Assembly (NCBI RefSeq): GCF_000688395.1 | Contig: NZ_JIAG01000008.1 | Coordinates: 1-64,000, forward strand | Source: Haematomicrobium sanguinis DSM 21259 | Lineage (GTDB): Bacteria > Actinomycetota > Actinomycetes > Actinomycetales > Micrococcaceae | Length of the DNA: 64,000 bases | Reading direction: 5' to 3' | In this document: positions 45,450 to 54,323 of the stretch, piece after piece | How positions within the stretch are numbered: the stretch's first letter is position 1 | Layout: each line of letters opens with the position of its first letter | The notes under the pieces: model-generated | What the model was told of the DNA's origin: nothing | What the model saw: only the letters and a program-made list of their open reading frames with translations | Databases searched by the model: none | Program-made: the position numbers and the translations under genes

Positions 45450-45539
45450 TTCGACTGTGCCCAATTTCGACTGTGCAAAACACGCACGCGACACGCCGTT
45501 AAAGCGTGCATTATCTGCACAGTCGATTTCGACTGCGCA
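45450..45539. terminator. Nested palindromic repeat after ribF
   Basis: TCGACTGTGCA (45467-45477) pairs with TGCACAGTCGA (45516-45526), and within it GCACGC (45484-45489) pairs with GCGTGC (45504-45509). Direct copies of TTCGACTGTGC or TTCGACTGCGC lie at 45450, 45466 and 45528. It sits between the ribF stop and the rpsO promoter block. Confidence 0.6.
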
Positions 45540-45567
45540 CCGCAAACCCCACCATCAAGCCCGCAAT

Positions 45568-45597
45568 TTTCCCCGCGACACGCCGACACGGTAGACT
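45568..45597 (+). promoter_or_regulatory. Putative rpsO promoter
   Basis: TTTCCC (45568-45573) and TAGACT (45592-45597) are spaced by 18 bp. The flanks (CGCAA before, GCGACAC within, GGTAGACTGAA at the end) are shared with the block before ylxR at 37450-37484. Confidence 0.5.
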
Positions 45598-45722
45598 GAA
45601 CGTTGAGTTTGGCTGCAGTCCGTGGCGGCCAATCTTTCTGCGTCGCGAGCCGGAAGGTGCAGCGCGCGGAACCCCGGCAGTGATTGGCTGACCCGGGCCG
45701 CACGGTACCGCAAGGAGAAAAC

Positions 45723-45992
45723 GTGGCACTTGACGCCGCTATCAAGCAAGAAATCATCAAGGAATACGCCACCCACGAGGGTGACACCGGTTCGCCGGAA
45801 GTGCAGATCGCTGTGCTTTCCCGCCGTATTTCCGATCTGACCGAGCACCTGAAGGAGCACAAGCACGATCACCACACCCGTCGCGGTTTGATGGGGCTGG
45901 TCGGTCGCCGCAAGCGCATGCTTCGGTACCTGTCAGAGGTGGACATCGAACGCTACCGTAAGCTCATTGAGCGCCTCGGCCTGCGTCGATAG
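45723..45992 (+). CDS. rpsO: 30S ribosomal protein S15
   Basis: An 89-residue protein of normal S15 length. The GTG at 45723 follows [43 protein letters not shown] is the usual rRNA-binding core and LLYLS-like [14 protein letters not shown] follows. It binds 16S rRNA helices 20-22. A strong hairpin after the stop separates it from pnp. Confidence 0.97.
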   Translation: MALDAAIKQEIIKEYATHEGDTGSPEVQIAVLSRRISDLTEHLKEHKHDHHTRRGLMGLVGRRKRMLRYLSEVDIERYRKLIERLGLRR

Positions 45993-46002
45993 CTAAACTT
46001 GG

Positions 46003-46037
46003 ATGGCGGCACTCCCGAACACCGGGAGCGCCGCCAT
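46003..46037 (+). terminator. Hairpin after rpsO
   Basis: TGGCGGC (46004-46010) pairs with GCCGCCA (46030-46036), and CTCCC (46012-46016) pairs with GGGAG (46024-46028), with one mismatch. There is no T-tract. It may terminate rpsO or serve as an RNA-processing site between rpsO and pnp, as known in E. coli. Confidence 0.65.
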
Positions 46038-46246
46038 TACACCATCCGGGGTGAAACGCCCCGGGCACAATTTCATTTGAGCACCCCGTGCGCCGCGACG
46101 TTAGTTTTCGCGGTCCTCGGTAGTGGCCTTCGGGAAGCGCCGCGCACAAGCAAGTGCGCACCGGCGCCGCCCCGCGGGCCTCGATCGAAGACCGAAACAA
46201 CTCGACGCGCGCGTGCGGTTTGCTCCCAAACAAGGAGGAAACTCTT

Positions 46247-48523
46247 TTGAGTACTGAAGCACAGTACGCCGACGCCGTCATTGACAACGGTCGTTTCGGC
46301 AAGCGGACCATCCGCTTTGAAACCGGTCGTCTGGCCAAGCAGGCCGACGGCTCCGCCCTCGTCACCATCGATGACGAGACCACCCTGCTTTCGGCAACCA
46401 CCGCGAGCAACAACCCGCGCGAAGGATTTGACTTCTTCCCGCTGACCGTGGATGTCGAGGAGCGCATGTACGCCGCCGGGCGCATCCCCGGCTCGTTCTT
46501 CCGGCGCGAGGGACGCCCTTCGACCGAGGCGATCCTCGCGTGCCGCCTGATGGACCGCCCGCTGCGCCCGGCGTTCGTCAAGGGTCTGCGCAACGAGGTG
46601 CAGGTTGTCGTGACCGTGCTCTCGATCGCCCCCGACGAGCTGTACGACGTCGTCGCCATCAACGCGGCGTCGATGTCCACCCAGCTCTCCGGCCTGCCCT
46701 TCTCCGGCCCGATCGGCGGCGTCCGCGTGGCGCTCATCGACGGCCAGTGGGTCGCGTTCCCGAAGTATGAAGAGCTTGAGAACGCCGTGTTTGACATGGT
46801 TGTCGCCGGCCGCATTGTGGGCGATGACGTCGCCATCATGATGGTGGAGGCCGAGGCCACCGACAACGCCTGGAACCTCATCAAGGACGGCGCCCAGGCA
46901 CCGACCGAAGAGATTGTCGCCGAGGGTCTGGAGGCCGCCAAGCCGTTCATCCGCGCGCTTTGCGACGCGCAGGCCGACCTGGCTCGCCGTGCGGGCAAGG
47001 AAGTGCGTGACTTCCCGGTTTTCAAGGATTACGACGGCGATGTGCTGGCTGCCGTGGAAACCGCGGCTTCCGCGCGCCTCACCGATATTTTCTCCATCGC
47101 GGACAAGCAAGAGCGCGAAGCCGCCGCCAACGAATTCCGCGAGGAGATCGTGGCGCAGCTCGCACCGCAGTTCGAAACCGAAGAGGGCGGGCGCGAAAAG
47201 GAAATCGCTGCGGCGTTCAACGCGGTCACCAAGAAGGTGGTGCGCCAGCGCATCCTGCGCGACCAGGTCCGCATCGACGGCCGCGGCCTGACCGACATTC
47301 GCGAGTTGACCGCAGAGGTTGAGGTGCTGCCTCGCGTGCACGGCTCGGCGATCTTTGAGCGCGGCGAGACCCAAATCATGGGTGTCACCACCTTGAACAT
47401 GCTCAAGATGGAACAGCAGATTGACTCGCTCTCCCCGGAGAAGGTCAAGCGCTACATGCACAACTACAACTTCCCGCCGTACTCCACCGGTGAGACCGGC
47501 CGCGTCGGTTCCCCGAAACGCCGCGAAATCGGCCACGGCGCTCTCGCCGAGCGCGCGCTGGTTCCGGTTCTGCCCAGCCGCGAGGAGTTCCCGTACGCGA
47601 TCCGCCAGGTCTCCGAGGCCCTCGGTTCCAACGGTTCCACCTCGATGGGTTCGGTGTGCGCCTCGACGCTCTCGATGCTCAACGCCGGTGTGCCGCTCAA
47701 GGCACCGGTGGCAGGCATCGCCATGGGCTTGGTCTCCGATGAGGTTGACGGCCAGACCCGTTACGCCGCGCTGACCGACATCCTCGGCGCCGAAGACGCC
47801 TTCGGCGACATGGACTTCAAGGTGGCCGGTACCCGCGATTTCGTGACCGCGATCCAGCTGGACACCAAGCTCGACGGCATCCCCGCCTCGGTGCTGGCAG
47901 CCGCGCTGAAGCAGGCCCGCGAAGCGCGCTTGCACATCCTGGATGTCATGAACGCTGCGATCGACGCACCGGATGACATGAGCGAGTTCGCCCCGCGCAT
48001 CATCTCGGTCAAGATTCCGGTGGACAAGATCGGCGAGGTCATTGGACCCAAGGGCAAGATCATCAACCAGATCCAGGAAGACACCGGCGCTGACATCTCC
48101 ATCGAGGATGACGGCACCGTGTTGATCGGCGCGACCGAGGGCTCCGCAGCCGAGGCCGCCCGCTCCGCGATCAACGCCATCGCGAACCCGCAAGTTCCCG
48201 AGGTCGGCGAGCGCTACCTGGGCACGGTCGTCAAGCTCACCACCTTCGGTGCGTTTGTCTCCCTCACCCCGGGCAAGGACGGCCTGCTGCACATCTCCGA
48301 ACTCCGCAAGCTCGCCGGCGGCAAGCGCGTGGAGAACGTGGAGGATGTCGTTTCCGTCGGCCAGAAGATCCAGGTGGAAATTACCAAGATCGATGACCGC
48401 GGCAAGCTCTCCCTCGCCCCGGTGGTGGATGAGGACGAGGCCCCCAAGGACCTCGGCTCCGAAGAAGCCACGTTCTCGGAGAACGCCGCGTTCCCCGGTG
48501 AAGGCGAAGACTACAAGGGCTAA
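46247..48523 (+). CDS. pnp: Polyribonucleotide nucleotidyltransferase (PNPase)
   Basis: A 758-residue 3'-5' phosphorolytic exoribonuclease. I chose the TTG at 46247 because AAGGAGGAA (46232-46240) lies just upstream and the product starts [27 protein letters not shown] longer frame from 46154 has no support. Two RNase PH domains are joined by a helical linker. KH ([20 protein letters not shown], near residue 598) and S1 ([18 protein letters not shown], near residue 656) close the protein, followed by an acidic tail. Confidence 0.96.
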   Translation: MSTEAQYADAVIDNGRFGKRTIRFETGRLAKQADGSALVTIDDETTLLSATTASNNPREGFDFFPLTVDVEERMYAAGRIPGSFFRREGRPSTEAILACRLMDRPLRPAFVKGLRNEVQVVVTVLSIAPDELYDVVAINAASMSTQLSGLPFSGPIGGVRVALIDGQWVAFPKYEELENAVFDMVVAGRIVGDDVAIMMVEAEATDNAWNLIKDGAQAPTEEIVAEGLEAAKPFIRALCDAQADLARRAGKEVRDFPVFKDYDGDVLAAVETAASARLTDIFSIADKQEREAAANEFREEIVAQLAPQFETEEGGREKEIAAAFNAVTKKVVRQRILRDQVRIDGRGLTDIRELTAEVEVLPRVHGSAIFERGETQIMGVTTLNMLKMEQQIDSLSPEKVKRYMHNYNFPPYSTGETGRVGSPKRREIGHGALAERALVPVLPSREEFPYAIRQVSEALGSNGSTSMGSVCASTLSMLNAGVPLKAPVAGIAMGLVSDEVDGQTRYAALTDILGAEDAFGDMDFKVAGTRDFVTAIQLDTKLDGIPASVLAAALKQAREARLHILDVMNAAIDAPDDMSEFAPRIISVKIPVDKIGEVIGPKGKIINQIQEDTGADISIEDDGTVLIGATEGSAAEAARSAINAIANPQVPEVGERYLGTVVKLTTFGAFVSLTPGKDGLLHISELRKLAGGKRVENVEDVVSVGQKIQVEITKIDDRGKLSLAPVVDEDEAPKDLGSEEATFSENAAFPGEGEDYKG

Positions 48524-48541
48524 AAACCCCTGAATTACGAC

Positions 48542-48576
48542 GGCGGTGACTCACCTTTTTGGGGTGGGTCACCGCC
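48542..48576 (+). terminator. pnp terminator hairpin
   Basis: GGCGGTGACTCACC (48542-48555) pairs with GGTGGGTCACCGCC (48563-48576) over 14 bp with one G-U pair, around TTTTTGG. It starts 18 bp after the pnp stop. Confidence 0.8.
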
Positions 48577-48666
48577 CGTTGTGGTTAAGCGGGCCGGTCA
48601 GTCTCAGGTTGCCGCGTCCTTGGAGGTCGGCACGTCCCTTTCCGGGTCTGGGATTGGGGCGCCGTG

Positions 48667-48687
48667 GACCCATAACGGTTATGGGTC
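48667..48687. repeat. 21-bp palindrome between pnp and a small membrane gene
   Basis: GACCCATAAC and GTTATGGGTC flank a single G. CCGGGT (48642-48647) and ACCCGG (48690-48695) can extend the structure. It lies about 125 bp before the next gene and could be an operator or a second terminator. A T-loop-like GGTCGAACCC here does not belong to a foldable tRNA. Confidence 0.5.
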
Positions 48688-48811
48688 GAACCCGGTGCGG
48701 CTTCAGTCACCGGCACGAACCCTTTCCTCTGTATCTGAGCATTCCGCGGGCCGCGCGTGCCGCTGCTACCTACGTGCACGTCAGTCAGGTCTAAACTGGT
48801 CCCAAGAGGCG

Positions 48812-49102
48812 ATGACGGTGAGTGTTCAGCCCGTGCCCAGACCTGGTAATGTTCCCGAGCAAGTGTCAATGTCGCGGCGGCGGTCGCTGGCTCGCGTTCC
48901 GTGGCTGTATGTGGCTTTTGCTGTGGCGCTTATTGCGAGCCCGTTCGCTTTCCTTCCCTTACTTCTCGTTGGCGCGGCCGCGGTGATTGCGGGCGTCTTT
49001 ATTTATGCGATGGAGCGTCAGCAGATCCCGCTGGCGGTAGGGCTGGGGCTTGTATTGGGATCGCTGCCGTACCCAATTCTGGGACTGCTCCAGAACCTTT
49101 AG
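48812..49102 (+). CDS. Small membrane protein (96 aa)
   Basis: I do not recognise the family. The ATG at 48812 follows AAGAGG. An N-terminal polar stretch of about 28 residues (SVQPVPRPGNVPEQVSMSRRR) precedes two or three hydrophobic helices (VPWLYVAFAVALIASPFAFL, LLLVGAAAVIAGVFIYAM, LAVGLGLVLGSLPYPILGLL). A much earlier in-frame start at 48581 lies in the pnp terminator area and gives an implausible leader. Confidence 0.6.
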   Translation: MTVSVQPVPRPGNVPEQVSMSRRRSLARVPWLYVAFAVALIASPFAFLPLLLVGAAAVIAGVFIYAMERQQIPLAVGLGLVLGSLPYPILGLLQNL

Positions 49103-49120
49103 CGGTCTCGCGAAGTTTAT

Positions 49121-49188
49121 GTGACAGTTTTGACCCGTTTGCTGCCACCGAATCGATTATGTGGCAGTTTCGGTGGGCAAACTGTCAC
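49121..49188. terminator. Complex inverted repeat between convergent genes
   Basis: GTGACAGTTT (49121-49130) pairs with AAACTGTCAC (49179-49188). Inside, GTTTGC and CCACCGAA (49137-49152) pair with TTCGGTGG and GCAAAC, and CTGCCAC (49142-49148) can instead pair with GTGGCAG (49161-49167). It is placed as a two-way terminator for the small membrane gene and the acyltransferase gene. Confidence 0.6.
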
Positions 49189-50402
49189 GGAATCCGTCGA
49201 GGCGTTCCGCGGGCCAAGCGCGCCGCGGCGGCTGTCACCCACTCGAGCGGCCCCTTCCAGCGCAGTGCCATCAGGGCGAGCCCAAGAATCGTCGCGGCGA
49301 GCACGGTGTACCAAAAGAGCGGTGGGTCCTCGACCATGATGCCGTTCTCGTTCAGGATCGCGAGGGTAGCAACGTGCGCCGTGTAGAGCGTGAGCGGAAT
49401 GCGGCCGAGCGCGGCCAACGGGATGATGAGTGGGCGCAAGTAGCGTGCCGCAAGTAGCAAAACCCCGATTGCGAGCAACGCGGTTCCTGAGGTGTGTAAC
49501 AAGTCAATAATGGATCCAGAGTGCGGGGTCGGCACGGCGAGCCACCACCAGGACTCGTCCTTCCGGAACATGCTCGCGGTGACGTAGAAGTAAGCGTCAA
49601 AAGTGGCGGTGGCCCCCTCGCTGGTGGACTTGAGCGCGTTCAGTCCGCCGGCATTAAACATGAGGACTTGACCGGCGATCAGACTTACGGCGGCCGTGAT
49701 CGCGCCGGTCAGGGCAAGCGTGGCGGCGACACGAATTTTCGTGAGATCGATCCGCGCGACCGCGATTCCCAGTAACACGTAGCCGAGCCATTGGATGACG
49801 GGGTAATAGCCGGTGAGAAAGACGTCGGGCAGGAATGCCGGGTCGAGAAGTTTTTCCCAGTCGGGGTTGCCCTCCAGTCGCGCGGTGGCCGGGTCGGCCC
49901 AGACAAGTTGGCGCAGCGGGTACGCCACGATCGGGCTCACCACGAGCCACGTTGCGGCGATCGGAAACAAAAACTGCGGGCGCACACCCAAGAACGGCAG
50001 GGCCAAGAGAAAGAGGAACGCGTATTGCACCAGGATGACCGCTACCCCGGAATCCCACTGACCCAAGGTCAGCCCAATCACCAGGACCACGAGCGCACGC
50101 GCGGCGATTCCGCGCCAATCCGCGGCGAGTTTCCCGCCGCTCGGGATGCTTCGACCACCGCTCATCAACCCCAACGATATGCCCGCCACCACGGCGAAGA
50201 GTGCCGAGGACCGGCCGGAGGCAATGAGCGCGGTGGGGGTCGGCTCGTTGAGGGAATCCAGCAGTGGAAACACGTGCGCCGCGACCATGCCGAGGAGGGC
50301 AAGGCCGCGCGCCGCATCAATCCCCAAGAGCCGTCCTGAATCGCCGCGAGTCGGGCGCCCCCTCGTGAACGGTGCGGACGACTGATCGGCGGCAGTTGAC
50401 AT
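49185..50402 (-). CDS. DUF1624/DUF418-type acyltransferase-like membrane protein
   Basis: A 405-residue protein with about ten transmembrane helices. It begins with RLLGIDAARGLALLGMVAAHVFPLLD, the hallmark of the heparan-alpha-glucosaminide acetyltransferase-like/DUF418 group. Histidine in VAAHVF is the residue proposed to take part in acyl transfer in relatives. It is divergent from the M16 protease gene, sharing a 48-bp upstream gap. Substrate unknown. Confidence 0.82.
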   Translation of the reverse strand: MSTAADQSSAPFTRGRPTRGDSGRLLGIDAARGLALLGMVAAHVFPLLDSLNEPTPTALIASGRSSALFAVVAGISLGLMSGGRSIPSGGKLAADWRGIAARALVVLVIGLTLGQWDSGVAVILVQYAFLFLLALPFLGVRPQFLFPIAATWLVVSPIVAYPLRQLVWADPATARLEGNPDWEKLLDPAFLPDVFLTGYYPVIQWLGYVLLGIAVARIDLTKIRVAATLALTGAITAAVSLIAGQVLMFNAGGLNALKSTSEGATATFDAYFYVTASMFRKDESWWWLAVPTPHSGSIIDLLHTSGTALLAIGVLLLAARYLRPLIIPLAALGRIPLTLYTAHVATLAILNENGIMVEDPPLFWYTVLAATILGLALMALRWKGPLEWVTAAAARLARGTPRRIP

Positions 50403-50450
50403 GCGCCCATACTCTCACGCTTACGCTGGCCCCAGCTGGGTGAACTAAAC

Positions 50451-51812
50451 TTGATACTTGTGCCCGCCATTGAACTACCGCTTTCGCCCACCTTTGTGCG
50501 CGCCCAACACGCCGTCGAGTTGGCCGGAGCGGATCCCACATTGATTTCGGGAGAACCCGGCGGTCCGATCGTCAGGCGCTCGGTGCTTCCTGGCGGGGTG
50601 CGCGTTTTGACCGAAGCCATGCCCGGCCAACGCAGCGCCACAATCGGATTCTGGGTCGGGGTCGGCAGCCGCGATGAAGCGGCGGGGGAGTACGGTTCCA
50701 CGCATTTCCTGGAACACCTGCTCTTCAAAGGCACCCGCACCCGTTCGTCGCTGGACATCGCCGAGGCTTTTGATCGCGTCGGCGGCGAATCCAACGCGGC
50801 CACCGCCAAAGAACACACCTGCTATTACGCTCGCGTCCTGGACACCGACCTGCCCATGGCCATTGATGTCATCGCCGACATGGTCACCTCCGCCGTTCTC
50901 GACCCCGCGGAACTCGAACAAGAACGCACCGTCATCTTGGAAGAACTCGCGATGGACGCCGATGACCCGACGGATGTCGCCCATGAAAAGTTTGTCGCGG
51001 ACGTTCTTGGCGAACACCCGCTCGGGCGGCCCATCGGGGGCACCCAAGACATCATTCGCACCGTCGGCCGCGATGCCGTCGCTGACCATTACCAACGCTA
51101 TTACCGGCCCAACGAACTCGTCGTGACGGCAGCCGGTGGCCTCGACCACGACGTGGTGTGCGACTTAGTCATGCAGGCACTGGAGCGCGGCGGCTGGGAA
51201 CTCGAACCCGGCGCGCTACCCGTGCCGAGACGCAGTTCGTCCACAGCGCTACTCACGCCAAAACCCGGCCGCGCCTTCCACGCGAAGTCGGTGGAACAAG
51301 CGAACGTCATCATCGGCGGCCCGTCCATCAACGCCACCGATGAGCGTCGCGCCGTCATGAGCGTCCTCAACTCTGTGTTCGGCTCCGGCATGTCCTCCCG
51401 GCTTTTCCAGGAGGTGCGCGAAAAGCGCGGCCTGGCATACTCCGCCTACTCCTTCAACGCCTCCTACTCGGACGCGGGGTACTTTGGCATGTACGCCGGA
51501 ACGTCCCCGGCCAAGGTCGACGAGGTCGTCGCACTCATGGAAGCCGAACTCGAACTCCTTGCCAAAAACGGCATCACCGAGGCCGAGCGCGAGCGCGGCA
51601 TCGGCCAGCTTTCCGGCGGAATCGTCCTCGGCCTGGAAGACACAGGCTCCCGCATGTCGCGGCTCGGCCGCTCCGAACTCGTCACCGGCGAGTTCGTGGA
51701 CCTAGATGAAACCCTTGCCCGCATCAACGCAGTGACGCTCGACGACGTGCGGCAGCTAGCCGCGCAGCTCGCCTCCGCGCCACGCACCATCACGGTAGTC
51801 GCGCCCAAATAG
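50451..51812 (+). CDS. M16-family zinc peptidase (processing protease-like)
   Basis: A 453-residue protein with the inverted zinc motif HFLEH at residues 85-89. The downstream acidic stretch EQERTVILEELAMDADDPTD holds the third ligand. RRSVLPGGVRVLTEAMPGQRSATIGFWVGVGSRDE is a typical N-terminal start. The TTG at 50451 or the GTG at 50460 could be the initiation codon; ribosome binding sites are weak for both. Its place after pnp and before dapB is usual for actinobacteria. Confidence 0.9.
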   Translation: MILVPAIELPLSPTFVRAQHAVELAGADPTLISGEPGGPIVRRSVLPGGVRVLTEAMPGQRSATIGFWVGVGSRDEAAGEYGSTHFLEHLLFKGTRTRSSLDIAEAFDRVGGESNAATAKEHTCYYARVLDTDLPMAIDVIADMVTSAVLDPAELEQERTVILEELAMDADDPTDVAHEKFVADVLGEHPLGRPIGGTQDIIRTVGRDAVADHYQRYYRPNELVVTAAGGLDHDVVCDLVMQALERGGWELEPGALPVPRRSSSTALLTPKPGRAFHAKSVEQANVIIGGPSINATDERRAVMSVLNSVFGSGMSSRLFQEVREKRGLAYSAYSFNASYSDAGYFGMYAGTSPAKVDEVVALMEAELELLAKNGITEAERERGIGQLSGGIVLGLEDTGSRMSRLGRSELVTGEFVDLDETLARINAVTLDDVRQLAAQLASAPRTITVVAPK

Positions 51813-51828
51813 GTATCTAGCCAGTTAC

Positions 51829-51844
51829 GTAACCTTGTGGTTAC
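51829..51844. promoter_or_regulatory. Inverted repeat, likely ArsR operator
   Basis: GTAACC and GGTTAC flank TTGT, 8 bp upstream of the arsR-type start codon. The preceding GTTACGTAAC is also self-complementary. Site type and position suit autoregulation by the ArsR-family protein. Confidence 0.6.
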
Positions 51845-51852
51845 ATTAATGC

Positions 51853-52206
51853 GTGGCCGACATTTTCACGCTAGTTTCCGACCCCACCCGCCGAGCCATC
51901 CTTGAGCTCTTGCTCCAGGGGCCGCTGACGGCAGGGGACGTCGCCGAACGGTTCCCCATTGCCCGCGAGGGTATCTCCAAACATTTGCGACTGTTGCGAG
52001 ACTCAGGTGCGGTGCGTGTGGAAGCCGAGGGGCGTCGTCGTACATATTTTTTAGAACCGGAAGCCCTGCGGGAACTAGACGAATGGCTCAATCCCTACCG
52101 GGAATTTTGGGAACAGCGTCTGGATGCGTTGGGCACGGAAATTGCGCGCGGCAAGCGCCGGGCGCAAGCGTCAGGCAGGGCAACCTCTACGCGAAAGCGA
52201 GCGTGA
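51853..52206 (+). CDS. ArsR-family regulator, SRPBCC-linked
   Basis: A 117-residue winged-helix protein with a GTG start. The core LVSDPTRRAILELLLQGPLTAGDVAERFPIAREGISKHLRLLRDSGAVRVEAEGRRRTYFL is typical of the SdpR/ArsR group without metal ligands. The C-terminus is basic ([18 protein letters not shown]). It is followed 1 bp later by a SRPBCC gene, a very common pairing in which the regulator controls both. Confidence 0.9.
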   Translation: MADIFTLVSDPTRRAILELLLQGPLTAGDVAERFPIAREGISKHLRLLRDSGAVRVEAEGRRRTYFLEPEALRELDEWLNPYREFWEQRLDALGTEIARGKRRAQASGRATSTRKRA

Positions 52207-52207
52207 C

Positions 52208-52732
52208 ATGAGTGATTATCTGGTTTCGAAATTCGGCGTCGTCGGGGTGAACTCGGAAGATTCGAGCAAGCGGGACTTCACGATCTCCCACGTGTACGCA
52301 ACAACTGCCGAAGACCTGTGGAGCGCCATCACGGAGCCGGAGCGCCTTGCGCGGTGGCTGGGGCCGGTGAGCGGAAATCTGCGTGAGGGAGGTGAGTACC
52401 TTTTCATCTTCAACGAAGACGACGAGAGTCAGCGCAGTTGGGGGAGGATCGAGGTGTGCGAGCCGACGTCGCGCCTCGAAGTCAGCTGGATTGTTCCCGG
52501 CGAGAGTGATGAATCCACGCTGGAGTCGCGGGTACGCGTCACCATTGCGGGGGAGGGCGACGGCGCACAGTTGACCTTGCACCATTCTGGGCTCACCGCC
52601 CAGCAGGCGACCGGTTACGCGGCCGGGTGGCATGCATTTTCGGAGCGGCTCGGCGCCGAGACGAGCGCCGGTCGGTTTGCGGCGCCAGTCTGGGATGCGC
52701 GCTGGGACGAGCTGTTCCCGCACTATCGCTAA
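52208..52732 (+). CDS. SRPBCC/AHSA1-like protein
   Basis: A 174-residue START-like protein from the ATG at 52208. FTISHVYATTAEDLWSAITEPERLARWLGPVSGNLREGGEYLF and WHAFSERLGAE are the family's start and closing helix. Such proteins bind hydrophobic ligands in a helix-grip fold; the ligand is unknown. It is translated with the upstream ArsR gene. Confidence 0.9.
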   Translation: MSDYLVSKFGVVGVNSEDSSKRDFTISHVYATTAEDLWSAITEPERLARWLGPVSGNLREGGEYLFIFNEDDESQRSWGRIEVCEPTSRLEVSWIVPGESDESTLESRVRVTIAGEGDGAQLTLHHSGLTAQQATGYAAGWHAFSERLGAETSAGRFAAPVWDARWDELFPHYR

Positions 52733-52841
52733 GTGTGGCGTGTCACACCCCGGAAACAAAAGGGCGGTAGCATCGTGACAGGCTGCCAAAGGTGGCCCGC
52801 ATCACACACGCAACCGGGGTAGAGGCAGGACACACCGCGCT

Positions 52842-54311
52842 ATGGATAGTTTCCTCGAGACGCTCAGCAACATCAATGGCGAGGTCAATTCATTCATTTG
52901 GGGGCCGTGGTTGCTGATCCCGTTGCTTCTCGGCGTGGGGCTCTACCTCACGATCCGGCTCAAGCTGGTGCAGATTTTCAAGCTCGGACCGGCGCTCATG
53001 CTCGGACTGATCCGCCGCAAGGATAAGGGTGCCGATACCGAAGGCGACATCACCCAATTCCAAGCGCTGACCACCGCGTTGGCGGCCACCGTGGGCGTCG
53101 GCAATATTGTCGGTGTTGCCGGGGCGATCCTTATTGGTGGTCCGGGAGCACTGTTCTGGATGTGGGTCACCGGCATCCTCGGCATGGCCACCAAATACAC
53201 CGAGGCGTTCCTCGCGGTCCGTTTCCGCACCACCGACGCCAACGGCCAAAAATCCGGCGGGCCGCAGTATTACCTGCAAAAGGGCATCAAAAACGGTTTC
53301 GGCAAATTCCTGGCCATCTCCTTTGCGATTTTCGCATTCCTCGCCTCGTTCGGCATTGGCAACATGACCCAGTCCAATGCGATCGCGGTGAACGTCGAGT
53401 CGAGCTTCGGCATCCCGCTGTGGATCACCGGGCTCATTCTCGCGGTGCTCACCGCGGCGGTCATCATTGGCGGTATCAAATCGATTGGCCGGGTGACTAG
53501 TGCACTCGTCCCGGTGATGATCGTCTTCTACATCATTGCCGCGCTTTACATTCTGATCGCCAATGTGGGCGCCATCCCGGCCGCATTCGGCGAGGTGTTC
53601 AGCCAAGCGTTCACCGGCACCGCCGCGGTCGGTGGATTTATCGGCTCGACCTTCCTGATCGCTATGCAGCTCGGCGTGGCCCGCGGCCTCTTCTCCAACG
53701 AATCCGGCCTCGGCTCCGCGCCCATCGCGGCGGCGGCTGCAAAGACGACCCACCCGGTGCGCCAGGGCCTCGTCTCCATGACGCAGACCTTTATCGACAC
53801 CATTGTGGTCGTGACCTTCACCGGCTTGGTGCTCATTACTTCGGGCGTCTGGAAGGAAGAAGGTGTGGAAAAGGGCACCGCCACCGGCGACGCCTTCGCC
53901 CAGCAACTCCCCGGCGACTGGGGCCACATCCTCGTAACGGTGGCGCTCATCCTGTTCGCGTTCTCCACCATCATCGGCTGGTCCTACTACGGCGAGCGCA
54001 ACGTGGAACGGCTCTTCGGTGTCCGTGGCATCATGCCCTACCGACTCGTCTTCTCCGCGGTGGTCTTCGTGGGCGCAATCTCGCAACTTGAGGAAGTCTG
54101 GACCCTGGCGGACTCCCTCAACGGTCTCATGGCGATCCCGAACCTGATCGGTCTGGTGATTCTCTCCGGGCTCGTGGCCCGCGAGACCAGTCTCTATCTC
54201 AAGAACGATCCGAAACTCACCGCCAACAAGGCCGAAATCGATCGCTTTATGGCCGAAGATCCGGGCTACCAGGAGTGGAAGAAGCTGGAAAAGGAGCAGC
54301 ACTTCCGCTGA
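52842..54311 (+). CDS. Sodium:alanine/glycine symporter (AGCS family)
   Basis: A 489-residue transporter with about eleven helices. Family signatures include VGVGNIVGVAGAILIGGPGALFWMWVTGILGMATKYTEA and SNESGLGSAPIAAAAAKTTHPVRQG. The upstream 109 bp showed no glycine-riboswitch core. It probably imports alanine or glycine with Na+. Confidence 0.92.
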   Translation: MDSFLETLSNINGEVNSFIWGPWLLIPLLLGVGLYLTIRLKLVQIFKLGPALMLGLIRRKDKGADTEGDITQFQALTTALAATVGVGNIVGVAGAILIGGPGALFWMWVTGILGMATKYTEAFLAVRFRTTDANGQKSGGPQYYLQKGIKNGFGKFLAISFAIFAFLASFGIGNMTQSNAIAVNVESSFGIPLWITGLILAVLTAAVIIGGIKSIGRVTSALVPVMIVFYIIAALYILIANVGAIPAAFGEVFSQAFTGTAAVGGFIGSTFLIAMQLGVARGLFSNESGLGSAPIAAAAAKTTHPVRQGLVSMTQTFIDTIVVVTFTGLVLITSGVWKEEGVEKGTATGDAFAQQLPGDWGHILVTVALILFAFSTIIGWSYYGERNVERLFGVRGIMPYRLVFSAVVFVGAISQLEEVWTLADSLNGLMAIPNLIGLVILSGLVARETSLYLKNDPKLTANKAEIDRFMAEDPGYQEWKKLEKEQHFR

Positions 54312-54323
54312 TAGCCTGAACGG

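Larger units (their letters stand above)
45416..45722. other. Intergenic region ribF-rpsO, about 307 bp
   Basis: This gap holds a nested palindromic element (45450-45539), a promoter-like block ending in TAGACT (45592-45597) and the rpsO leader of about 120 bases. A short ORF in the leader has no support. Confidence 0.6.

Noticed and set aside
46073-48292. 739-codon open frame opposite pnp
   Set aside because: Antisense shadow of a highly conserved gene caused by third-position G/C bias.
48640-48700. T-loop-like GGTCGAACCC suggesting a tRNA
   Set aside because: No acceptor stem, anticodon arm or D-arm could be folded around it on either strand; it is better read as part of a palindrome.
52733-52841. 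Possible glycine riboswitch before the AGCS symporter
   Set aside because: None of the conserved glycine aptamer core sequences is present in the 109-bp gap.
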